Origin: Granulicella sp. L56
Lineage (GTDB): Bacteria > Acidobacteriota > Terriglobia > Terriglobales > Acidobacteriaceae
Reading direction: 5' to 3'
Length of the DNA: 64,000 nucleotides
Assembly (NCBI RefSeq): GCF_009765835.1
Contig: NZ_LMUS01000006.1
Location: 2,004,438 to 2,068,437, forward strand
The notes below the pieces were generated by a model. That model ran no database searches and was not told the origin of the DNA. It saw nothing but the letters and a program-made list of their open reading frames with translations. The translations under genes and the position numbers were made by a program. This document shows positions 10,201 through 20,421 of this stretch, piece by piece (position 1 is the stretch's first letter; every line of letters starts with the position of its first letter).

Positions 10201-10455
10201 GGTGGTGGATTCGATGTGCTGAACGTTGTCGACCAGCGCGGTGACGGCCTTCTCGAACGGTGTGGTGACGCGGCCTTCGAGCTCTTCGGGGTTGAGGCCG
10301 GTATAGCTCCAGGCGCAGGAGACGACGGGGATATCGATGTTGGGAAAGATGTCGGTCGGCGTGCGCAGGATGACGACCGGGGCCGCGATGAGGATGAGGA
10401 TCGCCAGCACGATGAAGGTGTAGGGCCGGTTAAGGGCTAGTTTTACGATCCACAT
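7282..10455 (-). CDS. RND-family multidrug efflux permease (AcrB-like)
   Basis: A 1057-residue inner-membrane transporter of the hydrophobe/amphiphile efflux family, using proton import to drive drug or solute export. It has the expected layout: TM1 (TFIVLAILILIAAPVVIL), a large periplasmic loop, TM2-6 with the proton-relay pair in GILVDDATVTIENIERY, a second periplasmic loop, and TM8-12 ending near VFVPAVFALLHGRRQ. The ATG at 10455 (MWIVKLALNRPYTF) is preferred because it matches the family N-terminus and follows AAGAGG; a GTG at 10494 would add 13 residues. It is the first gene of the permease-adaptor-duct operon. No local regulator gene flanks the operon. Confidence 0.93.
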   Translation of the reverse strand: MWIVKLALNRPYTFIVLAILILIAAPVVILRTPTDIFPNIDIPVVSCAWSYTGLNPEELEGRVTTPFEKAVTALVDNVQHIESTTVNGWVVVKIYLQPGASLDTANAQVSATSQYMLKSLPPGILPPEIIDFSASSVPILQLGLSGKGLSEQQLNDLGLNFVRPQLITIPGAIVPNVYGGQQRSVMIELKPKLLQSKGLSPTDVLNAMSQQNVVQPGGTAKIGMDEYDVVLNSSPITVEGISNIPVRQINGATVYIRDVATVTDGSIPQTNVVRQDGHRGVLISVLKSGKASTLSVVGGIRAMLPQLKTTLPPELNIRLLGDQSLFVRASIDGVIREAIIAAVLTGLMILLFLGSWRSTVIIGISIPLSILTSIIILSFLGETINIMTLGGLALAVGILVDDATVTIENIERYLEEGQALHEAILNGAAQISIPALVSTLCICIVFLPMFFLSGVSRYLFVPLAEAVVFAMLASYVLSRTLVPTMAMYLLKAHDSHAAPSRNIFARFQRSFERGFERVRLTYQGILDRLIQVRLIFVPIFIVLCLCAFILLPFLGQNFFPNTDNGSFILHVRAKSGTRIEETARLCDLVEQSIRRTVPSSELDNILDNIGLPYSPLNFQHATSGLIGAGDADILVSLKEDHHPTEKYVDALRDKLAREFPGTIFYFLPSDIVTQILNFGLPSPIDVQLEGANIAGNRTVANDILRQLRQVPGLVDLRIQQPDDYPTLNISVDRTKASQGGYTEHDVGGSIVNILSGSSQLSPMFFLNTRNGVNYSIVAQAPQYDIQSLSDLRNIPITSPTMKTPEILADVADIHRGTEMAVVNHYNIRRVLDIYGNVQDRDLGSVSRQIDKIVDSSKKSLPRGSFIRVRGQIETMRTSYIGLLSGLGFAIVLVYLLIVVNFQSWLDPFIIITALPAALAGIVLFLFVTHTTLSVPALMGAIMCMGVATANSILVVSFAKERLDQHGDAVTAALEAGATRFRPVIMTALAMIIGMIPMALGLGDGGEQNAPLGRAVIGGLSCATVATLVFVPAVFALLHGRRQRNPETPIGQEFQELV

Positions 10456-10675
10456 TAAGGGAAGCCTCTTACGCTCGCAGGGGCAGCGCGTCACTTTAAA
10501 TTAGAGTAAGCCAGCCTTCGACATATCTCATTAGACACAGGCGCGCGAGAAAAATATGCAGTTTGCGCGATAATCGAATTTATGGTGCGGATATCGTGAT
10601 TTGCCAGTCCTCTCGGATCGTCACTGAAGAAGATTCGAGCGTATTGGCTATTGGTTGATTGCCAGGCGATACAGC

Positions 10676-11890
10676 CTATGCGGAGATGCTTTCGCGAGGC
10701 AGAAGCTGTTCAGAGGGCCCTGTTGGCTTTGGCTGGTTGTAGTCAAAGTAGCGTTTCATGCGCAGGAATTTCTTCTCGTAGAGGTGATAACTGAGATATG
10801 CGGCAGCTATACCGATGGCCAGCGAGATGAACCCCGCACCGATGACAGCCAGCAGCTTGTTATGCGTGACGGCCAGGATATGAATGCGGAAATAGTGAAC
10901 GAAGAAGGGCAGAAAGATCACATGCAGCACGTAGATGCCATAGCTGTATTTTCCGAAGAAACGTAACGGCGCCAGTTCGAAGAACCAGAGGCCAACCGAC
11001 CGGGGACGAAGGGCCCATGCGATCAGGCAGCTAAAGCCGAGTGCAAGGACGGTATAGCGGAGGCCTTCGACCCAGAAGATTCCGGATGGAGGCGCATGGG
11101 GGTCCAGGCCGAGGATGGAGACGGAGAGGATGACGATACCGGTCGCGGCGATAAAGCCAAGCGGTGCGAACTGGAGAGTCCGGGCCCAGTAGCGCGAACG
11201 GTAGATAAGCGCCAGCGCACCTCCCAACAGCAGCGAGTCAGCGCGGCAAAGGGTATTGACGTGGATGTCTATGGGCGGCGTACCGTGAGCGAGGAGGACG
11301 AGGCGAAGCAGAAGCGCTGTGGCGGAGATAAGCAGGGTGGTGTAGAAGAGCTTTCGCTTGTCGCGAATGAAAAAGACGACAGCCGGCCAGACGAGATAAA
11401 ACTGCTCCTCTACAGCGAGCGACCAGAAGTGATAGATGCCGACCTGGGGGCTGGGTAGAAAGGTGGTAATCTGCGTCGGCCGAAGGTTCTGAAGATATCC
11501 GAGCAAAAGCCAGCCCATCCCGTTCCAGTGGAGGTGAAGGAGTGGGGTGAGCAGAAAAAGGACTATAAGGACGCCGTAGTAGAGCGGGAAAATTCTGAGA
11601 ACCCGGCGGGCGTAAAACTTGGAGAAAAATCCCTGGTCAGCGGAGGTGTCGAATAGGATTCCGGTAATGAGGAAGCCCGAGAGGACGAAGAAGAGGTCTA
11701 CGCCAAAAAAACCGTAGTAGAAGAGGCCTCCAATAAAGCGGACCAGAGGTCCCCCGGCCCGGGCGTTCGATTCAAAACCATGCGAAAAGAGCACCATGAG
11801 GATGGCAACTCCTCGAACACCATCGAGTGAGCGGAGATGACCTCGGCCAGCGTGCCGAACGTGCGGCGATTGGGGGGGAGGAGGAGGCAT
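10676..11890 (-). CDS. Acyltransferase family 3 membrane protein
   Basis: A protein of about 404 residues with ten or so transmembrane helices, in the acyltransferase-3 (OafA/NodX-like) family that transfers acetyl or other acyl groups to exported sugars, O-antigens or lipids. The N-terminal signature RSLDGVRGVAILMVLFSHGF contains the conserved Arg and His region, and WSLAVEEQFYLVWP is the second characteristic block. The C-terminal end is cytoplasmic and basic. The ATG at 11890 (MPPPPPQSP) is chosen; a GTG at 11989 would add 33 residues unlike the family. It is transcribed in the same direction as the efflux operon but 220 bp apart and divergent from gyrB. The acyl acceptor is unknown. Confidence 0.88.
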   Translation of the reverse strand: MPPPPPQSPHVRHAGRGHLRSLDGVRGVAILMVLFSHGFESNARAGGPLVRFIGGLFYYGFFGVDLFFVLSGFLITGILFDTSADQGFFSKFYARRVLRIFPLYYGVLIVLFLLTPLLHLHWNGMGWLLLGYLQNLRPTQITTFLPSPQVGIYHFWSLAVEEQFYLVWPAVVFFIRDKRKLFYTTLLISATALLLRLVLLAHGTPPIDIHVNTLCRADSLLLGGALALIYRSRYWARTLQFAPLGFIAATGIVILSVSILGLDPHAPPSGIFWVEGLRYTVLALGFSCLIAWALRPRSVGLWFFELAPLRFFGKYSYGIYVLHVIFLPFFVHYFRIHILAVTHNKLLAVIGAGFISLAIGIAAAYLSYHLYEKKFLRMKRYFDYNQPKPTGPSEQLLPRESISA

Positions 11891-12018
11891 CGACACAAGA
11901 AAAAGGTAGCACAAGCGGGGGCGCGGCGTGGTTTCCCGGGGAGGCGCGGCGGTGCCTGCGCGTGGTATACTTGAGATATCGAAAACCACGTCCGGACGTG
12001 AGCAAAGTGCTGGATTGA

Positions 12019-14742
<2,724 letters not shown>

Positions 14743-14831
14743 AGATAGAGAATTTGTAGTCGGACAGAGGCATTGAGATTCTGGACACAGAACGTGGGAT
14801 TTTTGGATAGAGAAGGCGCCCATAAGCCTCG

Positions 14832-14880
14832 GAGGTCCGGGAAGCGAGAGGTCGCCGCAATCGACCTGACCCCGGACCTC
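14832..14880. other. Nested hairpin downstream of gyrB
   Basis: GAGGTCCGGG (14832-14841) pairs perfectly with CCCGGACCTC (14871-14880), and inside it AGGTCG and CGACCT form a second stem around a seven-base loop. There is no U-tract directly after it, so it is not a textbook intrinsic terminator; it may stabilise the gyrB 3' end or be part of a small RNA. Confidence 0.5.
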
Positions 14881-15060
14881 TCGATCATCTCTTGCTGATC
14901 GCTGCCTCGATCTTCAAGCGGCTAATGCCTGACTCTCTCCACACTTCTTCGATCGCAGGTTAATACACTGTCAATTCGAAGAGAGTCATCGTGTTCTGGG
15001 TCGGTTCCGGCATGATTCTGTCGTACTCCTCCTGGAGAAGGTCTGATTAAGTCCCCAATG

Positions 15061-15130
15061 ATTCCCCTCAGAGGCTAAAGCCTCTTTGCATAAGAATGAC
15101 TTACGACGCGGCTGAAGCCGCGTCTCTTCA
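15061..15130. repeat. Dispersed double-hairpin repeat, copy 2
   Basis: The unit contains AGAGGCTAAAGCCTCT and GACGCGGCTGAAGCCGCGTC, the same two hairpins as at 2631-2710, here joined by TTTGCATAAGAATGACTTAC. The left flank GGTCTGATTAAGTC is the inverse of the right flank of copy 1 (GACTTAATCAGAGG), which suggests that the complete element has inverted ends. It lies in the gyrB downstream gap. Confidence 0.75.
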
Positions 15131-15341
15131 AAACCGCCGCTGATCGTTTGCAGCATCTGAAGGCGGCGAACCTCATGAATGTATTGTTTGGTTGCATGGG
15201 CCCAGAGTTCTTCTCTGGCCCCCAGTATTTACATGGTTCTGCTCGTTCCGATAAGCATTTGTAAGCGCCATTTGAAAGGGGATGTGGGCTCAGATCGTAA
15301 AAGATTAGTTAGCTCGACTATTATCCTGATAGGAAGAAATT

Positions 15342-16694
15342 GTGATCAAGGCAAATTCCATACCTAGTCAAGACCCATCTCCGGCAGTCCAAGCACCCCT
15401 GCGGATGGTCGATGAGCGGATGGAACTTCTGCAACAGGTCTTATCTTCCCGCACCTTTGCTAAATCTGTGCGGCTCACCCGATTTCTCGAGTTCATCTGC
15501 TTACGCACGATTGAGGGCAACTCTCGCGAACTCAATGAGCAGCAGATCGGTATTCACGTCTTTGCGAGGTCGCCGGCGTATAGCGCTTCGGATGACAGCA
15601 TTGTCCGGACGCAGGCCCGGCTGCTCCGCCAACGGTTGGAAGAGTTTTTCGAACATGAGTGCCCAGCTTGTCCGGTCGTGATCTCGATTCCGAAGGGTGG
15701 GTACGTTCCGGTCTTCGAGCCGCGAAGCAATACTTCCAAAGTGCCTGTCTACAGTGGGGGAGCGTCCACAAGGACAGACGATCCTCAAGTAAGCCGTTCT
15801 GTTCTGGAGAGCGGAGATGCTGACACGAGACATGGCCGGCGCCGAAAATACGGCGCCATTGTGGCCGGAGCAGCAGTAGTTCTTCTGGGACTGCTGGGTG
15901 CTTATTTCTGGTTCAGCAATCGGAGTCAGGGGCCATCGGAGGCGCTCTGGTCCAGCATCTTTAATAGTGGCCGTTCCGTCGTGATTGTTCCATCGGATGA
16001 TGCCCTGGTCCTGTTTGAAGAGCTGACGCAGAGGGCAGTGCCACTGGACGAATATCTCAGCGGAAGCTACCTGGAGAAGTCAACCCTTCCACATGCTGGA
16101 ACGGCACCTCTGACCTCCGACTGGTTCGCTGCGCATCAGTACACAAGCAGTGCAGATCTGAACCTCGCCATGCGACTCAGCCGGTTGCCCGAGGCCGGTA
16201 AGGTGAAAGTCGAGGCACGCAATGCGCGCGTCTTGCGCATCGACGATCTCAAGAGCAACAATGTGATTCTGATCGGTGGAATCGGAGCCAATCCCTGGAT
16301 TGGACTGTTCTCTGATCGTCTGAACTTCGATGTCAATTATGACTGGAAGTCCTCGGAAGGGTATGTCTTAAATAAGCATCCCGCAAAAGGGGAGGCCTCG
16401 ATCTATAAGGACGCAATTTCCGCGGATGGGACCCGGCGCAGCTATGGTGTGCTTGCCTACCTTCCGGGAATCGAAGATAACGGGCAGGCTGTGCTCTTCG
16501 AGGGAACTGGTATGGCAGGGACGGAAGCGGCTGCAGACTTTCCCTTCAATCCCATTTCATTTCGAAGTTTTGCTCAACAGATCGGAGCCACCTCTGGCAA
16601 GATGCCATACTTCGAGGCCCTGATTGAAACGACAAGTATTGCGGGTAACGCTCCCGAGGCGCGCCTGGTTGGCTACCGCTTGATCAAACCTTAA
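15342..16694 (+). CDS. Membrane-tethered winged-helix-like regulator of the glycan locus (putative)
   Basis: A 450-residue protein with a cytoplasmic N-terminal domain (about 20-130), a Ser/Arg-rich linker, one transmembrane helix (about 168-192, ending GAYFWFSN) and a C-terminal extracytoplasmic domain of about 250 residues. The N-terminal pattern (RLTRFLEFIC, ELNEQQIGIHVFARSPAYS, DSIVRTQARLLRQRLEEFF, IPKGGYVPVFEP) is the putative DNA-binding module found at the start of many acidobacterial signalling proteins, usually joined to TPR or TolB-like domains. The arrangement is that of a CadC/ToxR-style one-component regulator sensing a periplasmic signal. The start is GTG with AGGAAG five bases upstream. 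It precedes the GH89 gene and probably controls the locus; that link is inference. Confidence 0.6.
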   Translation: MIKANSIPSQDPSPAVQAPLRMVDERMELLQQVLSSRTFAKSVRLTRFLEFICLRTIEGNSRELNEQQIGIHVFARSPAYSASDDSIVRTQARLLRQRLEEFFEHECPACPVVISIPKGGYVPVFEPRSNTSKVPVYSGGASTRTDDPQVSRSVLESGDADTRHGRRRKYGAIVAGAAVVLLGLLGAYFWFSNRSQGPSEALWSSIFNSGRSVVIVPSDDALVLFEELTQRAVPLDEYLSGSYLEKSTLPHAGTAPLTSDWFAAHQYTSSADLNLAMRLSRLPEAGKVKVEARNARVLRIDDLKSNNVILIGGIGANPWIGLFSDRLNFDVNYDWKSSEGYVLNKHPAKGEASIYKDAISADGTRRSYGVLAYLPGIEDNGQAVLFEGTGMAGTEAAADFPFNPISFRSFAQQIGATSGKMPYFEALIETTSIAGNAPEARLVGYRLIKP

Positions 16695-16810
16695 TCCTCT
16701 GTGATTGGTTTTATCTCATTCCATTGATGGAGAGCTCGTCCTTTGTTAAGGATGTGCCTGATCCTATTTGTCTCTGATTAAGTGAAAGTCTGTGTAACAA
16801 CATCGATTTG

Positions 16811-16840
16811 ACGGTGAAAAGCGGGCTGGAAACGGTGAAA
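16811..16840 (+). promoter_or_regulatory. Direct repeat ACGGTGAAA, 21-bp period, upstream of the GH89 gene
   Basis: Two exact copies of ACGGTGAAA begin at 16811 and 16832, exactly 21 bp apart, so they lie on the same face of the helix. They end 18 bp before the GH89 start codon. The position and spacing suit a dimer-binding operator, possibly of the regulator encoded just upstream. Confidence 0.4.
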
Positions 16841-16857
16841 TTGCTTAACAGTTCTGG

Positions 16858-19170
16858 ATGAGCAGTGAATACTCGGCACATCGAGGCGCTCTTCCATCCG
16901 TGTGGACACGACGTAAATTTATCGAAGCTTCCTGCGCTGGCGTCGGAGTGGCACTAGCCACAGTCGACCTGGATGCGACGGCGCAAGAGTCTGCCAGCCG
17001 GGCACGCCCACGAACCACTCGCCCAACCTATTCTTCTCAGCAGACGGCAGTATCGTCTGCCCGGGGTGTACTTAGCCGTCAGCTTGGCGCGCGGGCGACC
17101 GAGTTCGACCTGGCATGGATTCCGCTCGCCGATGGTCGAGAGGTCTATGAGATCGAGGCAATCGCAGGCCGTGTAAAGGTCTCAGGGAGTAGCGGTAGTG
17201 CTCTCTGCCGGGGAGTGTATAGCTATCTCCGGGAAGCCTGCAATGCCATGATCACCTGGAGCGGATCCCATCTGGAACTTCCTTCCCCCCTGCCAGAGTT
17301 CGCTCATCGGCGTGTTGCCTGCCCGTACAAGTTCGTTCAATATCTGAATCCTTGCACCTATGGCTACACGATGGCGTTCTGGGACTGGGCGCGGTGGGAG
17401 CGCGAACTGGACTGGATGGCTTTGCACGGCATCAATATGCCGCTCGCCATGGAAGGTCAGGAGGCGATCTGGCAGAGAGTGTGGCTTTCGCTCGGACTCA
17501 CTCAGGCGGAGATCAACCAGTTTTTTGTCGGTCCTGCTCATCTGCCATGGCACCGTATGGGCAATATCGACAACCTTGATGGTCCACTCCCGCAGAACTG
17601 GGTCGACGAAAAATGTGTGCTTCAGGGAAAGATTCTTGACCGGATGCGCGAGCTTGGAATGAAGCCAGTAGCCCCAGCCTTTGCTGGATTCGTCCCGCAG
17701 GGGTTCAAGCGACTCCATCCCGATGTTGAGACCTTTACGCTGCTCTGGTTGCCGGAGGAGTTCAAGACAATCCCTCGCAGCACCAGAACGTTCATTCTTC
17801 ATCCCGGTGAGGCAGCTCTCTACCAACAGATCGGCAAGAAGTTTATTGAGGAGTACAAAGCCGAGTACGGCGAGGTCGAATACTACCTTGCAGATACCTT
17901 CAACGAGCTTGCCGTGCCTGTCAGCGAGGACCATCGTTATGAGGACCTCGAACGTTTCGGACGGACGATCTTCGAAGGCATACAGGCCGGTGATCCGAAC
18001 GGCACATGGGTGATGCAGGGCTGGCTCTTTGTCTACGACTCCGCCTTCTGGGACAACCCCTCGGTCGAAGCTCTGCTGCGAGGCGTGCCGAACGATCGCA
18101 TGTTGATCATCGATTACGCCAATGACCTCGCGCCTTCGGTACGAGGCAAGTACGCTCCGGGCCAATGGAAGCTGCAAAAGGCGTTTTTTGGCAAGCAATG
18201 GATCAACGGCATGGCTCATACCTTCGGTGGAAACAACAACATCAAGGGAAATCTGGCGCTCATGGCAACAGAGCCCGCAGCCGTATTGGCGAGCGAGCAG
18301 CGGGGAAATCTAGTCGGCTGGGGCATGTGCCCCGAAGGAATTGAGAACAATGAGGTCGTATATGAGTTGATGACCGACGCTGGATGGCGCAGCGAAGCGA
18401 TCGACCTCAGCGTGTGGATTCCTCAATATTGTATGGCGCGTTATGGTGTTTCTCCTGCAGCCATGCATCAAGCCTGGACGTTGCTGCTTGAGAGTGCCTA
18501 CAGCGCTCACATCTGGATGACAAAGCAGGCATGGCAGGCAGAGCCTAGCAATCACCCGGTTGCAGCCTCAGTCGATGCGGGGCCTGCATTTCAGAAGGCT
18601 GTAGAACTTTTTCTCTCCTGCGCGCCAGAGCTATCGCACAACGAACTCTATCGCAACGATCTTATCGAGCTGGTGGCTCAGGCCGTGGGCGGCCATGTCG
18701 ACCAGGCGCTGGCGCTGGCAGTTCAGGCAGCCGATGCCAAACAGCACGCGGTCGCGGATGAGAATGCTGGGCGTGCCCTCTCATGGATGAACCGCATCGA
18801 CGCCCTGATGAACCTGCGCCCCGACCGGCGCCTGGAATCATGGACAGAGGCCGCGCGCTCATGGGCCAAGAGCGACGACGAGGCTGCTTACTATGATGAA
18901 AATGCCCGTCAACTTATCACCACATGGGGATGGCCGGAGCTCTCGGACTATGCCTCCCGCGTCTGGTCCGGGCTTATCCGCGATTACTACGCCGCGCGCT
19001 GGTCGGCGTACTTCAAGAGCCGTCGCTTGGACAGCCGGTTCTCGCTCGATCTATGGCAGCAGACCTGGCTGTCGTCACCCTATCGTCCGAGCGATCCCAT
19101 GCCGGTGCCAGATCTGATCGTCGAGTCGCAGAAGCTGCTCGAAGAATGTCGCTGCTACGTCGCATCGTAG
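16858..19170 (+). CDS. Alpha-N-acetylglucosaminidase, GH89 (NAGLU-like), Tat-exported
   Basis: A 770-residue enzyme of GH89 that removes terminal alpha-linked GlcNAc from glycans such as heparan-type chains or mucins. A twin-arginine signal (WTRRKFIEASC, about residues 14-45) predicts periplasmic export. The catalytic TIM barrel shows YLNPCTYGYTMAFWDWARWE, GINMPLAMEGQEAIWQ and the two family acids: Glu350 in LADTFNE and Glu493 in GMCPEGIENNEVVYEL, which align with the catalytic Glu316 and Glu446 of human NAGLU. The N-terminal small domain and C-terminal helical domain are present, so the gene is complete. The ATG at 16858 lacks a clear ribosome-binding site; a GTG at 16900 is an alternative. 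It is followed after 19 bp by the acetyltransferase-like gene. Confidence 0.92.
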   Translation: MSSEYSAHRGALPSVWTRRKFIEASCAGVGVALATVDLDATAQESASRARPRTTRPTYSSQQTAVSSARGVLSRQLGARATEFDLAWIPLADGREVYEIEAIAGRVKVSGSSGSALCRGVYSYLREACNAMITWSGSHLELPSPLPEFAHRRVACPYKFVQYLNPCTYGYTMAFWDWARWERELDWMALHGINMPLAMEGQEAIWQRVWLSLGLTQAEINQFFVGPAHLPWHRMGNIDNLDGPLPQNWVDEKCVLQGKILDRMRELGMKPVAPAFAGFVPQGFKRLHPDVETFTLLWLPEEFKTIPRSTRTFILHPGEAALYQQIGKKFIEEYKAEYGEVEYYLADTFNELAVPVSEDHRYEDLERFGRTIFEGIQAGDPNGTWVMQGWLFVYDSAFWDNPSVEALLRGVPNDRMLIIDYANDLAPSVRGKYAPGQWKLQKAFFGKQWINGMAHTFGGNNNIKGNLALMATEPAAVLASEQRGNLVGWGMCPEGIENNEVVYELMTDAGWRSEAIDLSVWIPQYCMARYGVSPAAMHQAWTLLLESAYSAHIWMTKQAWQAEPSNHPVAASVDAGPAFQKAVELFLSCAPELSHNELYRNDLIELVAQAVGGHVDQALALAVQAADAKQHAVADENAGRALSWMNRIDALMNLRPDRRLESWTEAARSWAKSDDEAAYYDENARQLITTWGWPELSDYASRVWSGLIRDYYAARWSAYFKSRRLDSRFSLDLWQQTWLSSPYRPSDPMPVPDLIVESQKLLEECRCYVAS

Positions 19171-19189
19171 GCAAGAAGAGGAGGTATCT

Positions 19190-20341
19190 ATGTCGCCCGG
19201 CTCTGAAACACTGCATGTCGCACCCAAGCCATCATCGCGGCTTCTATCGATCGATGTTATGCGCGGCATCACCGTTGGGTTCATGATCCTCGTCAACAAC
19301 AACGGCCAGAACAACCTGGCCTACCGTGCAATGAACCACTCCCCATGGAGCGGATTTACGCCCACCGATCTGGTCTTCCCCACGTTTTTATTCATTATGG
19401 GTGTCTCGATTGTGCTCTCCTTTGGCGCTCGCAAAGCGCAGTCCACACCGAAGAGTGAGCTACTGCTTCACATCCTGCGGCGTTTCGTTTTGCTGGTGCT
19501 GCTGGGGCTCGTAGTAAATGGATTCCCCTACTTTCATCTCCATACCTTACGAATCTATGGCGTATTACAACGCATTGCAGTCTGCTATCTCCTGGCGAGT
19601 CTGCTGCAGTTGCTGACTGATCGCGTTGCGCCTCGGATCGCACTTTTTGTGCTCGCGCTTGCAGGGTATTGGGTGCTGCTGCGCTGGGTCCCGGTACCCG
19701 GCCATGGCATGCCAGGTAGAGAATTTCCTCTACTCGATCCGGATATCAACCTCGTTGCCTATGTCGACCGGCATATCTTCCCTCATCGTCTCTTTGAAGG
19801 CACGCGTGACCCGGAGGGGCTGCTAAGCGATATTCCTTCGTTTGCCAGCACGCTATTGGGAATGATTGCCGGTTGGTGGCTGAAGAGTGTGCGCCCATCT
19901 TTCGACAAAGTTAAGGGGTTAGTGATCAGCGGAGTGCTGTTGCTCACAGCGGGACTGGTCTGGGCACAGAGTTTTCCAATCAACAAAAAACTCTGGACTA
20001 GTTCTTACGTTCTCTACGCTGGGGGCTGGAGTGCTCTGATCCTGGCCGCATGTTATTTCGCGTTGGAGATCAAGCAGTGGAAGGGGCGATGGACCTATCC
20101 GTGGGTGGTCTTCGGTACCAATGCGATCACCGCATACGTTCTCTCTGAACTACTGTCGTCCGCCGTCGCAGTCTTTCATGTCAACTCCAATCAGTCATTT
20201 CAACAGTTCGTATACTCCGGCTTCTTTTACTACATCGGAACGCCCGCGTTCGGTTCGCTCGTCTACTCGATCGTCTTCGCGGCGATCTGCTGGATCCCAG
20301 CGTGGCTACTTTATCGCAAGCGCATCTTCATCAAGCTTTAG
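19190..20341 (+). CDS. Heparan-alpha-glucosaminide N-acetyltransferase-like membrane protein
   Basis: A 383-residue polytopic membrane protein (about ten helices) of the DUF5009/HGSNAT-related family. The diagnostic N-terminal block reads SIDVMRGITVGFMILVNN and then NHSPWSGFTPTDLVFP followed by TFLFIMG; His50 corresponds to the histidine proposed to carry the acetyl group in human HGSNAT. The likely role is transfer of acetyl from cytoplasmic acetyl-CoA to amino sugars on the periplasmic side, or another sugar acetylation. It has a strong AGGAGG ribosome-binding site and lies 19 bp after the GH89 stop, so the two are co-transcribed. Acetylating terminal glucosamine would create the substrate for GH89; this coupling is inference, the family match is clear. 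Confidence 0.85.
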   Translation: MSPGSETLHVAPKPSSRLLSIDVMRGITVGFMILVNNNGQNNLAYRAMNHSPWSGFTPTDLVFPTFLFIMGVSIVLSFGARKAQSTPKSELLLHILRRFVLLVLLGLVVNGFPYFHLHTLRIYGVLQRIAVCYLLASLLQLLTDRVAPRIALFVLALAGYWVLLRWVPVPGHGMPGREFPLLDPDINLVAYVDRHIFPHRLFEGTRDPEGLLSDIPSFASTLLGMIAGWWLKSVRPSFDKVKGLVISGVLLLTAGLVWAQSFPINKKLWTSSYVLYAGGWSALILAACYFALEIKQWKGRWTYPWVVFGTNAITAYVLSELLSSAVAVFHVNSNQSFQQFVYSGFFYYIGTPAFGSLVYSIVFAAICWIPAWLLYRKRIFIKL

Positions 20342-20421
20342 TACTTAAAACCTGGCCGCTTTATGCATGAATTGCAAAACCAATCGAAGAACTTACACAA
20401 AGTTGGAAGGAGTTCTACTAC

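Larger units (their letters stand above)
14743..15341. other. 600-bp intergenic region after gyrB
   Basis: No supported gene is seen. The stretch contains a nested hairpin (14832-14880), a second copy of the dispersed double-hairpin repeat (15061-15130) and, at its end, the promoter region of the membrane regulator gene, whose GTG start is preceded by AGGAAG at 15331-15336. Confidence 0.5.
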
